Assembly: GCF_002953735.1 (NCBI RefSeq)
Contig: NZ_CP025536.1
Span: forward strand, 936,001 to 1,000,000
Direction of reading: 5' to 3'
DNA: 64,000 bases
From: Streptococcus pluranimalium
GTDB lineage: Bacteria; Bacillota; Bacilli; Lactobacillales; Streptococcaceae
This document shows, piece by piece, positions 1 to 8,282 of this stretch; position 1 is the stretch's first letter; each line of letters begins with the position of its first letter. The translations under genes and the position numbers were made by a program. Below the pieces are notes generated by a model. That model searched no databases. It was not told the origin of the DNA and worked only from the letters and a program-made list of their open reading frames with translations.

Positions 1-942
1 GATGCAGCGATTTTAAAAACAGACTCAACAACTAATCAAGGTTTTCAATCTTTAGTTTTGGATGATAAAACTGATATTTACTTTCTTTATAGCCAAAAAG
101 AAAACCTTAAAAGATATGCTACTAAAAATGCTGCTGGGTCAACGTTCTTGGAAATTTCAGGCAAAGAATTGGGTAAGATGCCTATCATACTTCCCTCACT
201 CCCCGAACAATCCGCTATCGGCACGCTCTTCCAAACGCTTGACGAGCTCTTATCTGCCTATAAGGATAATTTGGCTAACTATCAAGTCTTTAAGGCGACC
301 ATGTTGTCCAAGATGTTTCCAAAGGGAGCACAGACCACGCCTGAAATCCGCTTAGATGGGTTTGATGGGGAGTGGGAGGAGAAGACATTGGGTGATGTGA
401 CTGAAAGAGTGCAAGGTAATGATGGGAGAATAGATTTACCAACGTTAACGATTTCAGCAGCGAATGGTTGGATGAATCAAGAAGATAGGTTTTCACAAAA
501 TATCGCAGGCAAAGAACAGAAAAATTATACCCTCTTAAAAAAGGGAGAGTTATCTTATAATCACGGGAACTCGAAACTTGCTAAATACGGAGTTGTTTTT
601 GAGTTAGAAACCTATGAGGAAGCTTTGGTTCCAAGAGTTTACCATAGTTTCAAAACAATAGACAAACTCTCTGATCCAAAGTTTATAGAAATTATGTTTG
701 CAACTAAGAAACCTGATAGAGAATTAGGTAAATTAATTTCATCTGGTGCGAGAATGGATGGACTGTTGAACATTAACTATTCAGAATTTATGGGAATCAA
801 AATTGTTATTCCATCTTTCGAAGAACAACGTGCCATCGGTGCTTTCTTCGCCAACCTTGACGATTTAATCGCTTCTCAGCAAGCCAAAATCACAGAACTC
901 GAAACCTTGAAGAAAAAACTTTTACAGGATATGTTTATTTAG
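1..942 (+). CDS. hsdS: Type I restriction-modification specificity subunit HsdS, 5' truncated by window edge
   Basis: This is the DNA-recognition subunit of a type I restriction-modification complex. The frame is open from the first base, so the true start lies to the left and the first two recognition-domain boundaries are missing. Visible are the central conserved helix region (LPSLPEQSAIG...LDELLSAYKDNL...MFPKG), a second target recognition domain starting at EIRLDGFDGEW, and the repeated C-terminal conserved helix (IPSFEEQRAIGAFFANLDDLI...KKLLQDMFI). The near-repeat of the PxxxEQxAIG...LD block is the hallmark of HsdS. It is followed after 15 bases by the KAP NTPase and then by hsdM, giving the order S-KAP-M. 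A restriction subunit is not in the window and is presumably upstream. The family assignment is secure; the recognised sequence cannot be read from this. Confidence 0.93.
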   Translation, partial: DAAILKTDSTTNQGFQSLVLDDKTDIYFLYSQKENLKRYATKNAAGSTFLEISGKELGKMPIILPSLPEQSAIGTLFQTLDELLSAYKDNLANYQVFKATMLSKMFPKGAQTTPEIRLDGFDGEWEEKTLGDVTERVQGNDGRIDLPTLTISAANGWMNQEDRFSQNIAGKEQKNYTLLKKGELSYNHGNSKLAKYGVVFELETYEEALVPRVYHSFKTIDKLSDPKFIEIMFATKKPDRELGKLISSGARMDGLLNINYSEFMGIKIVIPSFEEQRAIGAFFANLDDLIASQQAKITELETLKKKLLQDMFI

Positions 943-957
943 GAAAAATGAAGTGTT

Positions 958-2841
958 ATGGCTAAAGAAAATAAATTTATAAAGTTAGAAGATATTGACA
1001 CATCAACTGCGGAAGAAAATTTTTCCAAGCTATTGAATGAAAAAAAGACATATTTTTTAAATGGTAGTTGGGGTTCTGGTAAAACAACATTTTTAGGAAA
1101 TATTGATAAAAAATACGATAAGAAATTGATTTTTATTGATTTATGGCAGATTAACGATAGTAGGCCTCTCTTGGAAATTGTGTTTTCTAAACTACACCCC
1201 GTTATTTATTGGGGATTCTTAGCATTTACTATCGGTCTGGTTTCAATTTCAATTTTATCCACTAATGTTGTTAATTTAGGACTTGAACAATATTTCGGAA
1301 TGATTCCCAAAATTAGTATGTGGGTAGGAATTGTAGCACTAGTAGTTGCCGTCTTTCAATTCTTTAAATTTAAAACAGACATTTTCTACGCTTGGTTATT
1401 TAGACATGTACCGTTTGGTAAAAAAGTATTGATTATTGATGATTTTGATAGGTTAACAGAGAAGCAACAAGAAGAAACATATAAAATATTTAGTCTTCTA
1501 AAAGGGAAATTGCCGATTGTATTTGTAGGTGATATCTCAAAGGTTTATACAGTAAAAGATAATTTTTTGTCAAAAATAATTGATCGAAGAGTTGAACTAC
1601 CTTTTGCACTCCATCCCAAAAATATTTGGGAGACATACTTCGGTGTATTAGAGGAAAAATTTGATACGATACTTTCGCAAGATTTCAAACAACTTATTGT
1701 AAATGAGGGGAGAAATTTAAGAGATAGAGAGCATTTCAACGATTATGTTAACAAGGAGTTTTTCGAGCGAGGTAAGTCAGGACATGTTCAAATTGAGCAA
1801 CAGCTGCTTATAATTTATACCTATCTGTTCCACTCAAACCTCTATCAAAATTTAATAAATGGATTTGGTGTAGATATTGATGAGGGAGAAGATGTTCCTA
1901 AATTCCTAATAACTTCTCAAGTTGATAGTTTATATAAATATAATGAAAACTATCCGCCGTGTTTTGCCCATAACCAAACTGTATATTTTCTATATGAGGA
2001 AGTAACAAATACATCAGTGAGTGAGCTAGAGGAGATGCTTAATAATGATGTTCTACTTAAGAAGCAGTTATTATCAAGTAACGATACTGATTTCTACAAG
2101 TATTTGTCAGCTAATTATGGAAACTTTACCGGCGAAAGAAAAGAGGAGTTACTACAGTTGGCTCTAGAGTATATACGTGACTATAAGATGAGTGATACAA
2201 TTTCCTACATCATTCGCGAAAAAGAAATTGAAATTATGCCTCCCAAACAATTCATGGGAATGCATGGTAACTCTATGATGTATTCTATTCCTAAAGAGCG
2301 TGAAAATAAAACTGATGAAGAAATTAATGATGAGATTTATAATGGATGGAAAAAAGTTTTAGACAAAGTTGGCTATGATTTATCTCAGCAAGTATATCTT
2401 TTTGTAAAATACCACATTTTTAGTTTTCATGTACTAGGAGAACGATTCTCTGATATTCAGTGTGAGACCATTTTGCATTCTTCAGATGAAAGAAAAGATA
2501 TTATGCTAGCAGTTTATCTTTCTAGTAAAAATCTATGGACAGAGTTTTCTAAATGGACCGATGGCATCTGGGAAGTAGTTTCTTCATTAACTGATACTCA
2601 ATTTATATCTTTTTGGATTTTACAAGGTATTATTTCCAATGGAAGAAATATCGATGATTTCGACTACATCCCTGCTGATAAAACATTTACTGTCTGGAAA
2701 AAAACTTACAGCTTTGATTATAGAAATGAAATAGATAATTCTCAAACTATAAGTAAGATTAAAAATAGATTAGACAAAATGGAACTAGGAGGTTTTAAAT
2801 TCAAATATGCGATAGATGAAAGATATAGAAGAGAGGATTAA
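958..2841 (+). CDS. KAP-family P-loop NTPase with two membrane segments, nested in the type I RM locus
   Basis: This is a predicted membrane-bound P-loop ATPase of 627 residues. A Walker A motif (GSWGSGKT, residues 36-43) is followed by two hydrophobic stretches (about 82-101 and 116-136) and then a Walker B strand (VLIIDDFDR, about 157-165). Two transmembrane helices inserted between Walker A and Walker B are the signature of KAP NTPases, which include the phage-exclusion protein PifA. The long C-terminal part has no motif I recognise. The ATG follows hsdS by 15 bases, with AGGA overlapping the hsdS stop codon, so it is probably co-transcribed with hsdS. It is clearly more AT-rich than the hsdM that follows, which suggests separate acquisition. 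A role in anti-phage defence is inferred from family and position only. Confidence 0.8.
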   Translation: MAKENKFIKLEDIDTSTAEENFSKLLNEKKTYFLNGSWGSGKTTFLGNIDKKYDKKLIFIDLWQINDSRPLLEIVFSKLHPVIYWGFLAFTIGLVSISILSTNVVNLGLEQYFGMIPKISMWVGIVALVVAVFQFFKFKTDIFYAWLFRHVPFGKKVLIIDDFDRLTEKQQEETYKIFSLLKGKLPIVFVGDISKVYTVKDNFLSKIIDRRVELPFALHPKNIWETYFGVLEEKFDTILSQDFKQLIVNEGRNLRDREHFNDYVNKEFFERGKSGHVQIEQQLLIIYTYLFHSNLYQNLINGFGVDIDEGEDVPKFLITSQVDSLYKYNENYPPCFAHNQTVYFLYEEVTNTSVSELEEMLNNDVLLKKQLLSSNDTDFYKYLSANYGNFTGERKEELLQLALEYIRDYKMSDTISYIIREKEIEIMPPKQFMGMHGNSMMYSIPKERENKTDEEINDEIYNGWKKVLDKVGYDLSQQVYLFVKYHIFSFHVLGERFSDIQCETILHSSDERKDIMLAVYLSSKNLWTEFSKWTDGIWEVVSSLTDTQFISFWILQGIISNGRNIDDFDYIPADKTFTVWKKTYSFDYRNEIDNSQTISKIKNRLDKMELGGFKFKYAIDERYRRED

Positions 2842-2884
2842 TTTTATTGACAGTAAGATGTCAGCTTTTTCATCATTACACTAA

Positions 2885-2917
2885 TAAATCCGCTCATAAT
2901 CCGCCTATAATCCGCTC
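2885..2917 (+). repeat. Three direct repeats of AATCCGC with exact 11-bp period upstream of hsdM
   Basis: AATCCGC occurs at 2887, 2898 and 2909, each within an 11-bp unit of the type ATAATCCGCT. The period is about one helical turn, so the copies face the same side of the DNA. They lie in the 152-base gap between the KAP gene and hsdM. This looks like a protein-binding array that could control hsdM; no regulator is identified. Confidence 0.55.
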
Positions 2918-2993
2918 TTTTTGTGATCGGTAGCGTTTATTTTAAAACTTAGCTTTTGCTAAACCAAGTTTACAAGATATAGAAAGAACACAC

Positions 2994-4595
2994 ATGGAAC
3001 AAACACAAACCTCCCAAGCGCTCTATCAGGCGCTGTGGAATTCAGCGGACGTCCTCCGCTCGAAGATGGATGCCAATGACTACAAGTCCTATCTCTTGGG
3101 CATGGTCTTTTACAAGTACCTGTCAGACAAGATGCTCTATTTCGTGGCAAAGACCATGGAGGAGCCGACGGAGGACTTGCAGCAGGCCTTGGACCTTTAC
3201 CGGGTCTACTACGAGGACGAGGAGACCCATGCGGACTTGGTCGCAGTGATCAAGGATGAGATGAGCTATGCCATTGCACCTGACTTGACCTTTACAGCCT
3301 TGGTCAATCGGGTCAATGAAGGGACCTTCCAGCTAGAGGACTTGGCACAGGGCTTCCGCAATATTGAGCAAGACGATGAGCTCTTTGAAAACCTCTTTGA
3401 GGACATTGATCTCTACTCTAAAAAGCTAGGCGCAACTCCGCAAAAGCAAAACCAGACTATCTCGGGTGTCATGAAAGAGTTGGCGGCGCTCGATGTCGCT
3501 GGGCACGCTGGTGACATGTTGGGGGATGCTTATGAGTACCTGATCGGTCAGTTTGCGACTGACTCGGGCAAGAAAGCTGGAGAGTTCTACACGCCACAAC
3601 CCGTAGCCAAGCTCATGACCCAGATTGCACTCCTTGGTCGTGAGGACAAGAAAGGCTTTACCCTTTACGATCCGACCATGGGGTCTGGCTCCCTCCTCTT
3701 AAACGCCAAGCGTTATAGCAAAGAGCCCAATACCATTTCCTACTTTGGTCAGGAGCTCAACACCTCGACCTACAATCTGGCTCGCATGAACATGATTCTG
3801 CACGGGGTTCCGATTGAAAACCAGTACCTGAATAATGCCGATACCTTGGACGATGACTGGCCAACCCAGGAGCCGACCAACTTTGACGGGGTGCTCATGA
3901 ACCCACCGTATTCTGCCAAGTGGTCTGCAGATAGTGGGTTCTTACAAGACGCTCGCTTCTCGGCATTTGGTGCCCTCGCTCCCAAGTCTAAGGCTGATTT
4001 TGCCTTTCTCCTGCACGGCTATTACCACCTCAAGCAAGATGGCGGAGTTATGGCCATTGTCCTGCCACACGGGGTGCTCTTCCGTGGCAATGCAGAAGGC
4101 AAGATCCGTCAGCACCTGCTCGAAGAAGGGGCCATCGACACCGTCATCGGTCTGCCTGCCAATATCTTCTTTAACACCAGCATTCCGACCACAGTCATTA
4201 TTCTCAAAAAAGACCGGACCAACCGTGATGTCTTCTTCATCGATGCGTCGAAGGAATTTACCAAGGGTAAAAACCAAAACCTCATGGAAGACAAGCACAT
4301 CGAGAAAATCCTTGAGGCCTACACGTCTCGTCAGGATAGCGATAAGTTTGCCCATCTGGCTAGCTTTGAGGAGATTCAGGAGAATGACTTTAACCTCAAC
4401 ATTCCACGCTACGTTGATACCTTTGAAGAGGAAAAAGTAGCACCACTGGCTGAAATCGTGGCCAATATCAACACGACCAACCAAGTGATTGAGGAGAAAA
4501 CGGCCAGCCTGATTGACAAGCTTGGCCAGCTCAAGGGCACGACGCCAGAAGCCAGCCAAGACCTTCAAGCCCTCTTGGAGCAATTTAAGGGGTAG
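2994..4595 (+). CDS. hsdM: Type I restriction-modification DNA methyltransferase subunit HsdM
   Basis: This is the adenine N6-methyltransferase subunit of the type I complex, 533 residues, a usual length. The N-terminal HsdM helical domain (YKSYLLGMVFYKYLSDKM) is followed by the catalytic domain with the AdoMet-binding motif I (DPTMGSGSLLLNA) and the catalytic motif IV NPPY (GVLMNPPYSAKW). The ATG at 2994 has a weak AGAAAG eight bases upstream. It is separated from hsdS by the KAP gene and a 152-base spacer with phased repeats, so it may have its own promoter. Its codon use is GC-rich compared with the KAP gene and most of the window. An IS3-family element begins about 60 bases after the stop. 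The methyltransferase appears intact. Confidence 0.95.
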   Translation: MEQTQTSQALYQALWNSADVLRSKMDANDYKSYLLGMVFYKYLSDKMLYFVAKTMEEPTEDLQQALDLYRVYYEDEETHADLVAVIKDEMSYAIAPDLTFTALVNRVNEGTFQLEDLAQGFRNIEQDDELFENLFEDIDLYSKKLGATPQKQNQTISGVMKELAALDVAGHAGDMLGDAYEYLIGQFATDSGKKAGEFYTPQPVAKLMTQIALLGREDKKGFTLYDPTMGSGSLLLNAKRYSKEPNTISYFGQELNTSTYNLARMNMILHGVPIENQYLNNADTLDDDWPTQEPTNFDGVLMNPPYSAKWSADSGFLQDARFSAFGALAPKSKADFAFLLHGYYHLKQDGGVMAIVLPHGVLFRGNAEGKIRQHLLEEGAIDTVIGLPANIFFNTSIPTTVIILKKDRTNRDVFFIDASKEFTKGKNQNLMEDKHIEKILEAYTSRQDSDKFAHLASFEEIQENDFNLNIPRYVDTFEEEKVAPLAEIVANINTTNQVIEEKTASLIDKLGQLKGTTPEASQDLQALLEQFKG

Positions 4596-4655
4596 AGAGG
4601 ATTTGAAAACATCCTTATGGCAACCCCTCCTTTAGATGAAAAGGCAACAGTTTTC

Positions 4656-5509
4656 TGTACAAGATTTATAAAGTGTATTTGATTAGGCGGTGATAGTGCC
4701 ATAGGTGTTTGGTAATTAAGACTACTGTGAATGCGATGGTAGTTCCACCAATGAACGTAGTCTCTTGTCTTAATAGCAAGGTCTTCCAGTGTTGAAAATT
4801 GTTCCTGATAAACAAACTCAATCTTGAAAGCACGGTAGGTGCTTTCAGCCACGGCATTATCATAAGGGCAACTTGCTTGACTGAGTGATCGTTTGATATC
4901 AAAGGCTTTAAGCACATCCTCAATTAAGACGTTATCAAATTCTTTCCCTCTGTCAGAATGAAAGAGTTGAACCTTGTTTAAAGCATAAGGAATGTTCTGT
5001 AGAGCTTGTTTGACCAGTTTAGCCGTCTTCTGCCAGCCAATAGATAAACCAATGATTTCACGGTTGTAAGAGATCAATGATGAAGCAGACATAAGCCCAA
5101 CGTATTCCAACTCTAACATAGGTCAAATCAGTTACTAGAACCTCTAATGGCTGACGTTGAGCAAATGCTTGATTCAAATGATTAGGAACTAGGGCTTTAT
5201 TTGTCCCTTTTGAATGGGGCTTGAAAGTTGCCTTCTGGTAGACAGAAACGAGGTTAAGTCTTTTCATAATGCGGCGAATACGACGTCGAGATGGACATAT
5301 TCCCTGCGAGGCGAGAGCTTGTTTAATTTTCCTTGCTCCGTATCTAGACTTACTCCCTATGAAAATAGCACTGATTTTTTCTTCCAGTTCCATTTCTGAT
5401 GTAGGTTCAACGGCCTTATAGTAATAGCTGGAACGAGGGATCCCCAGAAAACGACACATAGCAGTGACGCTGTACTTATCTTTGTTAGCAGTGATTATCT
5501 GTCTTTTCG
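4656..5509 (-). pseudogene. IS3-family transposase OrfB (DDE integrase domain), frameshifted
   Basis: The catalytic domain of the IS3 transposase is split over two frames. The upstream part, read after the -1 shift from orfA, includes the helix-turn-helix/linker (SVTAMCRFLGIPRSSYYYK) and the first catalytic Asp (VLVTDLTYVRVG). The downstream part starts at YNREIIG and contains the second Asp (HSDRGKEF) and the Glu (NAVAESTYRAFK). The frame changes at about 5068-5069, where an extra A on the + strand turns an expected IIDLYNREIIG into IIDLLQP and a stop. After the shift the frame reads through the left inverted repeat to 4565 in the hsdM 3' end. Normal expression would need a -1 frameshift at the CGAAAAG heptamer near 5503-5510. 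Confidence 0.85.
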
Positions 5510-5785
5510 TGCCATAATCACTGCCGCTTGCTTTAGGATATCATTCTCCATCTCAAGCTGCTTGTTGCGTTTTCTCAGTTCAATCAGTTCACGTTGTTCA
5601 GCTGTTAGATTATCCACAGTTTTAAATGAGCCGGTTGTTTTGGATTGTCTCACCCACTTATCAAAGGTTGAAGGCGTTAAATCATATTCTCTGATAATCT
5701 CGCTACGTTTTTTCCCTGCATTATGTAAATCAACGATTTGTTGCTTGAATTCATCGCTAAAATGACGACGTACTTTTCTAGACAT
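5495..5785 (-). CDS. IS3-family transposase OrfA (helix-turn-helix)
   Basis: This short DNA-binding protein recognises the element ends. The HTH region is typical (RHFSDEFKQQIVDLHNAGKKRSEI...LTPSTFDKWV), followed by a leucine-zipper-like stretch (LIELRKRNKQLEMENDILKQA) that mediates OrfA-OrfAB dimerisation. The start at 5785 (MSRKVRRHF) is preferred because GGAG sits six bases upstream; an in-frame ATG also exists at 5797. The last codons contain CGA AAA G, the likely -1 slippage site for making the OrfAB fusion. This reading frame is intact, unlike orfB. Confidence 0.85.
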   Translation of the reverse strand: MSRKVRRHFSDEFKQQIVDLHNAGKKRSEIIREYDLTPSTFDKWVRQSKTTGSFKTVDNLTAEQRELIELRKRNKQLEMENDILKQAAVIMARKDR

Positions 5786-5885
5786 AGGCTTCTCCATTTC
5801 TTAGTGTTAGTGTAGAGCACTTTATAAATTCTGTCTAGTTTAGTGTAACCGATTCGCTCGACTATAATTTTCTTAGGAGTGAGCG

Positions 5886-6107
5886 ATGTATAGGCGTATT
5901 AGAGATTTGAGAGAAGATTATGATTTTACTCAAGAGTACTTAGCAAAATACCTATCCTGTAGTCAATCGGCATATTCCAGGATTGAGACAGGAAAACGGC
6001 AAGTATCTATTGATTATCTTATTCAGCTTTCAAAACTCTATCAAGTCAGTACAGATTATATACTAGGGCTTACAGATAACCCTTATCGTTTAAAAAGATT
6101 AAAATAG
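5886..6107 (+). CDS. Small XRE-family transcriptional regulator
   Basis: This 73-residue protein consists almost entirely of an HTH_3/XRE DNA-binding domain: LREDYDFTQEYLAKYLSCSQSAYSRIETGKRQVSIDYLIQLSKLYQVSTDYILGL. It has a strong ribosome site (AGGAGTGAG) and a TATAAT box at 5863-5868; the -35 region would sit right at the edge of the IS3 element. Small XRE proteins like this commonly control excision or transfer genes of integrative elements. Position just ahead of an excisionase-like gene and an integrase fits that role, which is inferred. Confidence 0.85.
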   Translation: MYRRIRDLREDYDFTQEYLAKYLSCSQSAYSRIETGKRQVSIDYLIQLSKLYQVSTDYILGLTDNPYRLKRLK

Positions 6108-6377
6108 TTCCTCCTTGATTTGTTCATTGAAAATTGAATAAACTAAGGTGGGACTTTCTTATTTGTCGAGCAATTTAGTGAGATACGCCGTGATAGGAGC
6201 GAAAATTATTAGCTATAAAATAGAGTGGTTCTCTATCTGCCATGACCACAAATAAGGACAATGATACTTCTGAACGTTCAGGCTGCCAACGTAAAAGGAC
6301 AGCGGGTGAGATGCCCATGAATTATTTAACCAATCATACCCACGGAGGTTAATAATATAAAATAGAGAGAAACTAAT
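6108..6377. other. Non-coding leader region upstream of the excisionase-like gene
   Basis: No gene is visible in these 270 bases. A 12-bp direct repeat TATAAAATAGAG occurs at 6214-6225 and 6356-6367, each containing an AT-rich -10-like box. GTGGT/ACCAC and GAACGTTC inverted repeats lie between them. This is probably the regulatory region of the excision module. Confidence 0.4.
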
Positions 6378-6611
6378 ATGAAAATTAAATTTGTATCGGT
6401 TGAGAATAGCATAGCTGAGTGGGCAGATAAAAGAGCTATATTGAGGAGGTGGGAAGGTCTGAATCAATATACACTGAATAGATGGTTAGGTGAAATGAGA
6501 GATAATAAGCAGTTTAAAGATTATGTGATTAACCCAACTCATAAACTAGTCTTTATTAATTTGGAAGGCTTTGAAGAGTTTTTAAGATGGAAACAAAGGG
6601 CGGTAAAATAA
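6378..6611 (+). CDS. Excisionase-like small protein (Xis)
   Basis: This 77-residue protein contains a winged-helix-like segment (LRRWEGLNQYTLNRWLGEMRDNKQFKDYVINPTHKLVFINLEGFEEFLRWKQR), resembling the excisionases that sit directly before tyrosine integrases in Gram-positive integrative elements. It lies 74 bases before the integrase. An excisionase bends DNA at the attachment site and directs the integrase towards excision. The identification rests on size, position and general sequence character rather than on a diagnostic motif. Confidence 0.65.
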   Translation: MKIKFVSVENSIAEWADKRAILRRWEGLNQYTLNRWLGEMRDNKQFKDYVINPTHKLVFINLEGFEEFLRWKQRAVK

Positions 6612-6620
6612 AGAGAATCA

Positions 6621-6629
6621 TGATATAAT
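6621..6629 (+). promoter_or_regulatory. Extended -10 promoter element ahead of the integrase
   Basis: TGATATAAT matches the TGnTATAAT extended -10 consensus, about 57 bases before the integrase ATG. No good -35 box is visible, which is acceptable for extended -10 promoters. Confidence 0.45.
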
Positions 6630-6685
6630 ATAAAATGGTTATATTTCTATGATTGATTTTTCTTTTCAAGTTTAAGGAAACGAAA

Positions 6686-8192
6686 ATGTACTATAGAACA
6701 AAAACTAATTCAAAAGGAGTTACTCGATACGAAGTTGTAGATAAATATAAGGATCCACTAACTGGCAAGTGGAAGACAGCTGTTGTAAGTTATCATAAAA
6801 ACACAAGTCGCGCTCGAAAACAAGCAGAACGCGAGCTCGAAGATAAAATTGAGGGATTGGTTAATGGCAGTGAAGCTCAATTTAATCCCCAGTTGATAAG
6901 AACATTCGGAGAGTTAAAGATGAGTTGGCTAGAAACCTGGTCAGTATCAGTAAAACCTCAGACAGTAAAAAGAGAGGCTTTTGTGATAGAACGTCTTGGT
7001 GAAATTATTGGTGATGATTATTTACTCGAACGTTTAACACCGTTATTGATGAAAAAGTGTTTGACTACCTATATGGAGAAATATAATGCGTCACAATCTA
7101 CTATGATACATATAAAAAGCACTTGTAACAAAATTTTTAACCATGGTGTTCTTTATAATGTTATTCAGTTTTCACCAATGTCTGTAATAAAGCTAGAAAC
7201 GTCCCTTGAGAAAAAGCGTGAAACAAAGAAAAAACGAGAAGCAAAGTTTTTAGAAATTCATGAAATTAGAGCTTTCTTTGAAACACTAAGTCGAAGAAGA
7301 AACCCGAATTATTATGACTTGGCTATAGTTTTACTATTTTCAGGACTGCGAATCGGGGAAGCTGCTTTTACTAAGGAAGATTTTGATGCTGAGAGAGGTA
7401 TACTACATATTGATAAGGCTTTGCAATATCATGATTTAAAAGTTTCAGAATTCTACTTTGATGAAACTAAAACAATAAATGCTGATCGAGATGTTGCTTT
7501 ACCTAAAGTGGCTTGTGATGCTATATTAAGGGCTATACAACGAAGTGAAGAGTTTGACCGCTATTCGATTGAAAATCCTTGCGAAGCATTTACATTCTCT
7601 GAGAGTGTTTTTAGAACAGAATACGGTTAACCAATAACTTCGCATTCTTTCCGGGAAGTACTTGCTCGTGTTGAAACTGATCTTATTAAAAACTGCGAGG
7701 AGATACGGTTTTAAATGGACAAAGCATGTAACCCCTCATTCTTTTAGGCATATGCATATTACTTATTTACAAAGTGAGGGTATGAAAGTTGCTATAAGAG
7801 AAATTATGGAACGTGTTGGACATGCTAATTACGAAACAACTATGTTGTATACTCATAGTCAAGGAATATCTCAAAATCAAACAGTTAAAGCCTTAGATAA
7901 ATTTATTGATAGAAATAATTTTAGATTTGAAGCATTAAAATCTTGGTCTAGCAAATATTCCAAAATATTAAATGATGAAATAGAAAATAATCTTGATTCA
8001 AAAACAATTGAATTTTCTTTAGATGATTTTAGAGACAAACTTGGTCTAAAATCAACTTATACACCTAGGCATATAACTGCAAATATAATTCCTAAGCTTA
8101 AGAAAGATTTATCAAAATATTACAAGTCATTTGATATTTCATATTTAAGAGAAGGAAAACAAAAGGTTGTTGGTTATAGGTTAAGTTGGTGA
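6686..8192 (+). pseudogene. Tyrosine recombinase (integrase) of the island, broken by a stop and a frameshift, with extra C-terminal domain
   Basis: The phage/ICE-type integrase starts at ATG 6686 (MYYRTKTNSKG, with AAGGA upstream). It has the N-terminal arm-binding and core-binding regions and the catalytic residues Arg (LFSGLRIGEA), His-x-x-Arg (TPHSFRHMHIT), His (GHANYETT) and Tyr (LYTHS). Two lesions are present. A TAA at 7628-7630 lies in a conserved context (YG-stop-PITSHSFREVLARVE), probably from a Lys codon. A +1 shift occurs somewhere in 7685-7715, after which the frame continues as YGFKWTKHVTPHSFRH. Beyond the usual integrase end there are about 85 more residues (DDFRDKLGLKSTYT...KVVGYRLSW) that resemble the winged helix of Rep_3 initiators. 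Unless these are sequence errors, the island cannot move by itself. Confidence 0.85.
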
Positions 8193-8202
8193 ATACAAAA
8201 TC

Positions 8203-8261
8203 TTGGTGCCTGTTTGGTGCCTAATAAAAAACAGGCAGGTTTTTCAAACGAAAAACCTTGC
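8203..8261. repeat. Direct repeats and hairpin at the island/rbgA junction, candidate attachment region
   Basis: TTGGTGCCT occurs twice with an 11-bp period (8203-8211 and 8214-8222), ten bases after the integrase stop. It is followed by a hairpin with 9-bp perfect arms (AGGTTTTTC, AAAC loop, GAAAAACCT, 8237-8258). There is no long T run, so this is not a classic terminator. Integrase 3' ends commonly abut the attachment site, so att core or arm-binding sites are likely here. The matching left end is outside the window. Confidence 0.45.
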
Positions 8262-8282
8262 TACGAAAGGATTTATAAACTC

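Larger units (their letters stand above)
4655..5838 (-). mobile_element. IS3-family insertion sequence, about 1.18 kb, decayed
   Basis: The element carries orfA and orfB on the minus strand. Its ends are imperfect inverted repeats: the left end (CTGTACAAGATTTATAAAGTG, read on +) matches the right end read on the minus strand (CTAGACAGAATTTATAAAGTG) at most positions. With ends placed at 4655 and 5838, a 3-bp TTT flanks both sides, as expected for IS3-family target duplication, although the flank is low complexity. orfB is frameshifted, so autonomous transposition is unlikely. It separates hsdM from the XRE/excisionase/integrase end of the island. Confidence 0.8.

Noticed and set aside
3942..4583. 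Long minus-strand frame of about 210 codons opposite hsdM
   Set aside because: It mirrors the strongly coding hsdM frame, has no ribosome site, and the encoded protein lacks any recognisable domain. It is an antisense shadow.
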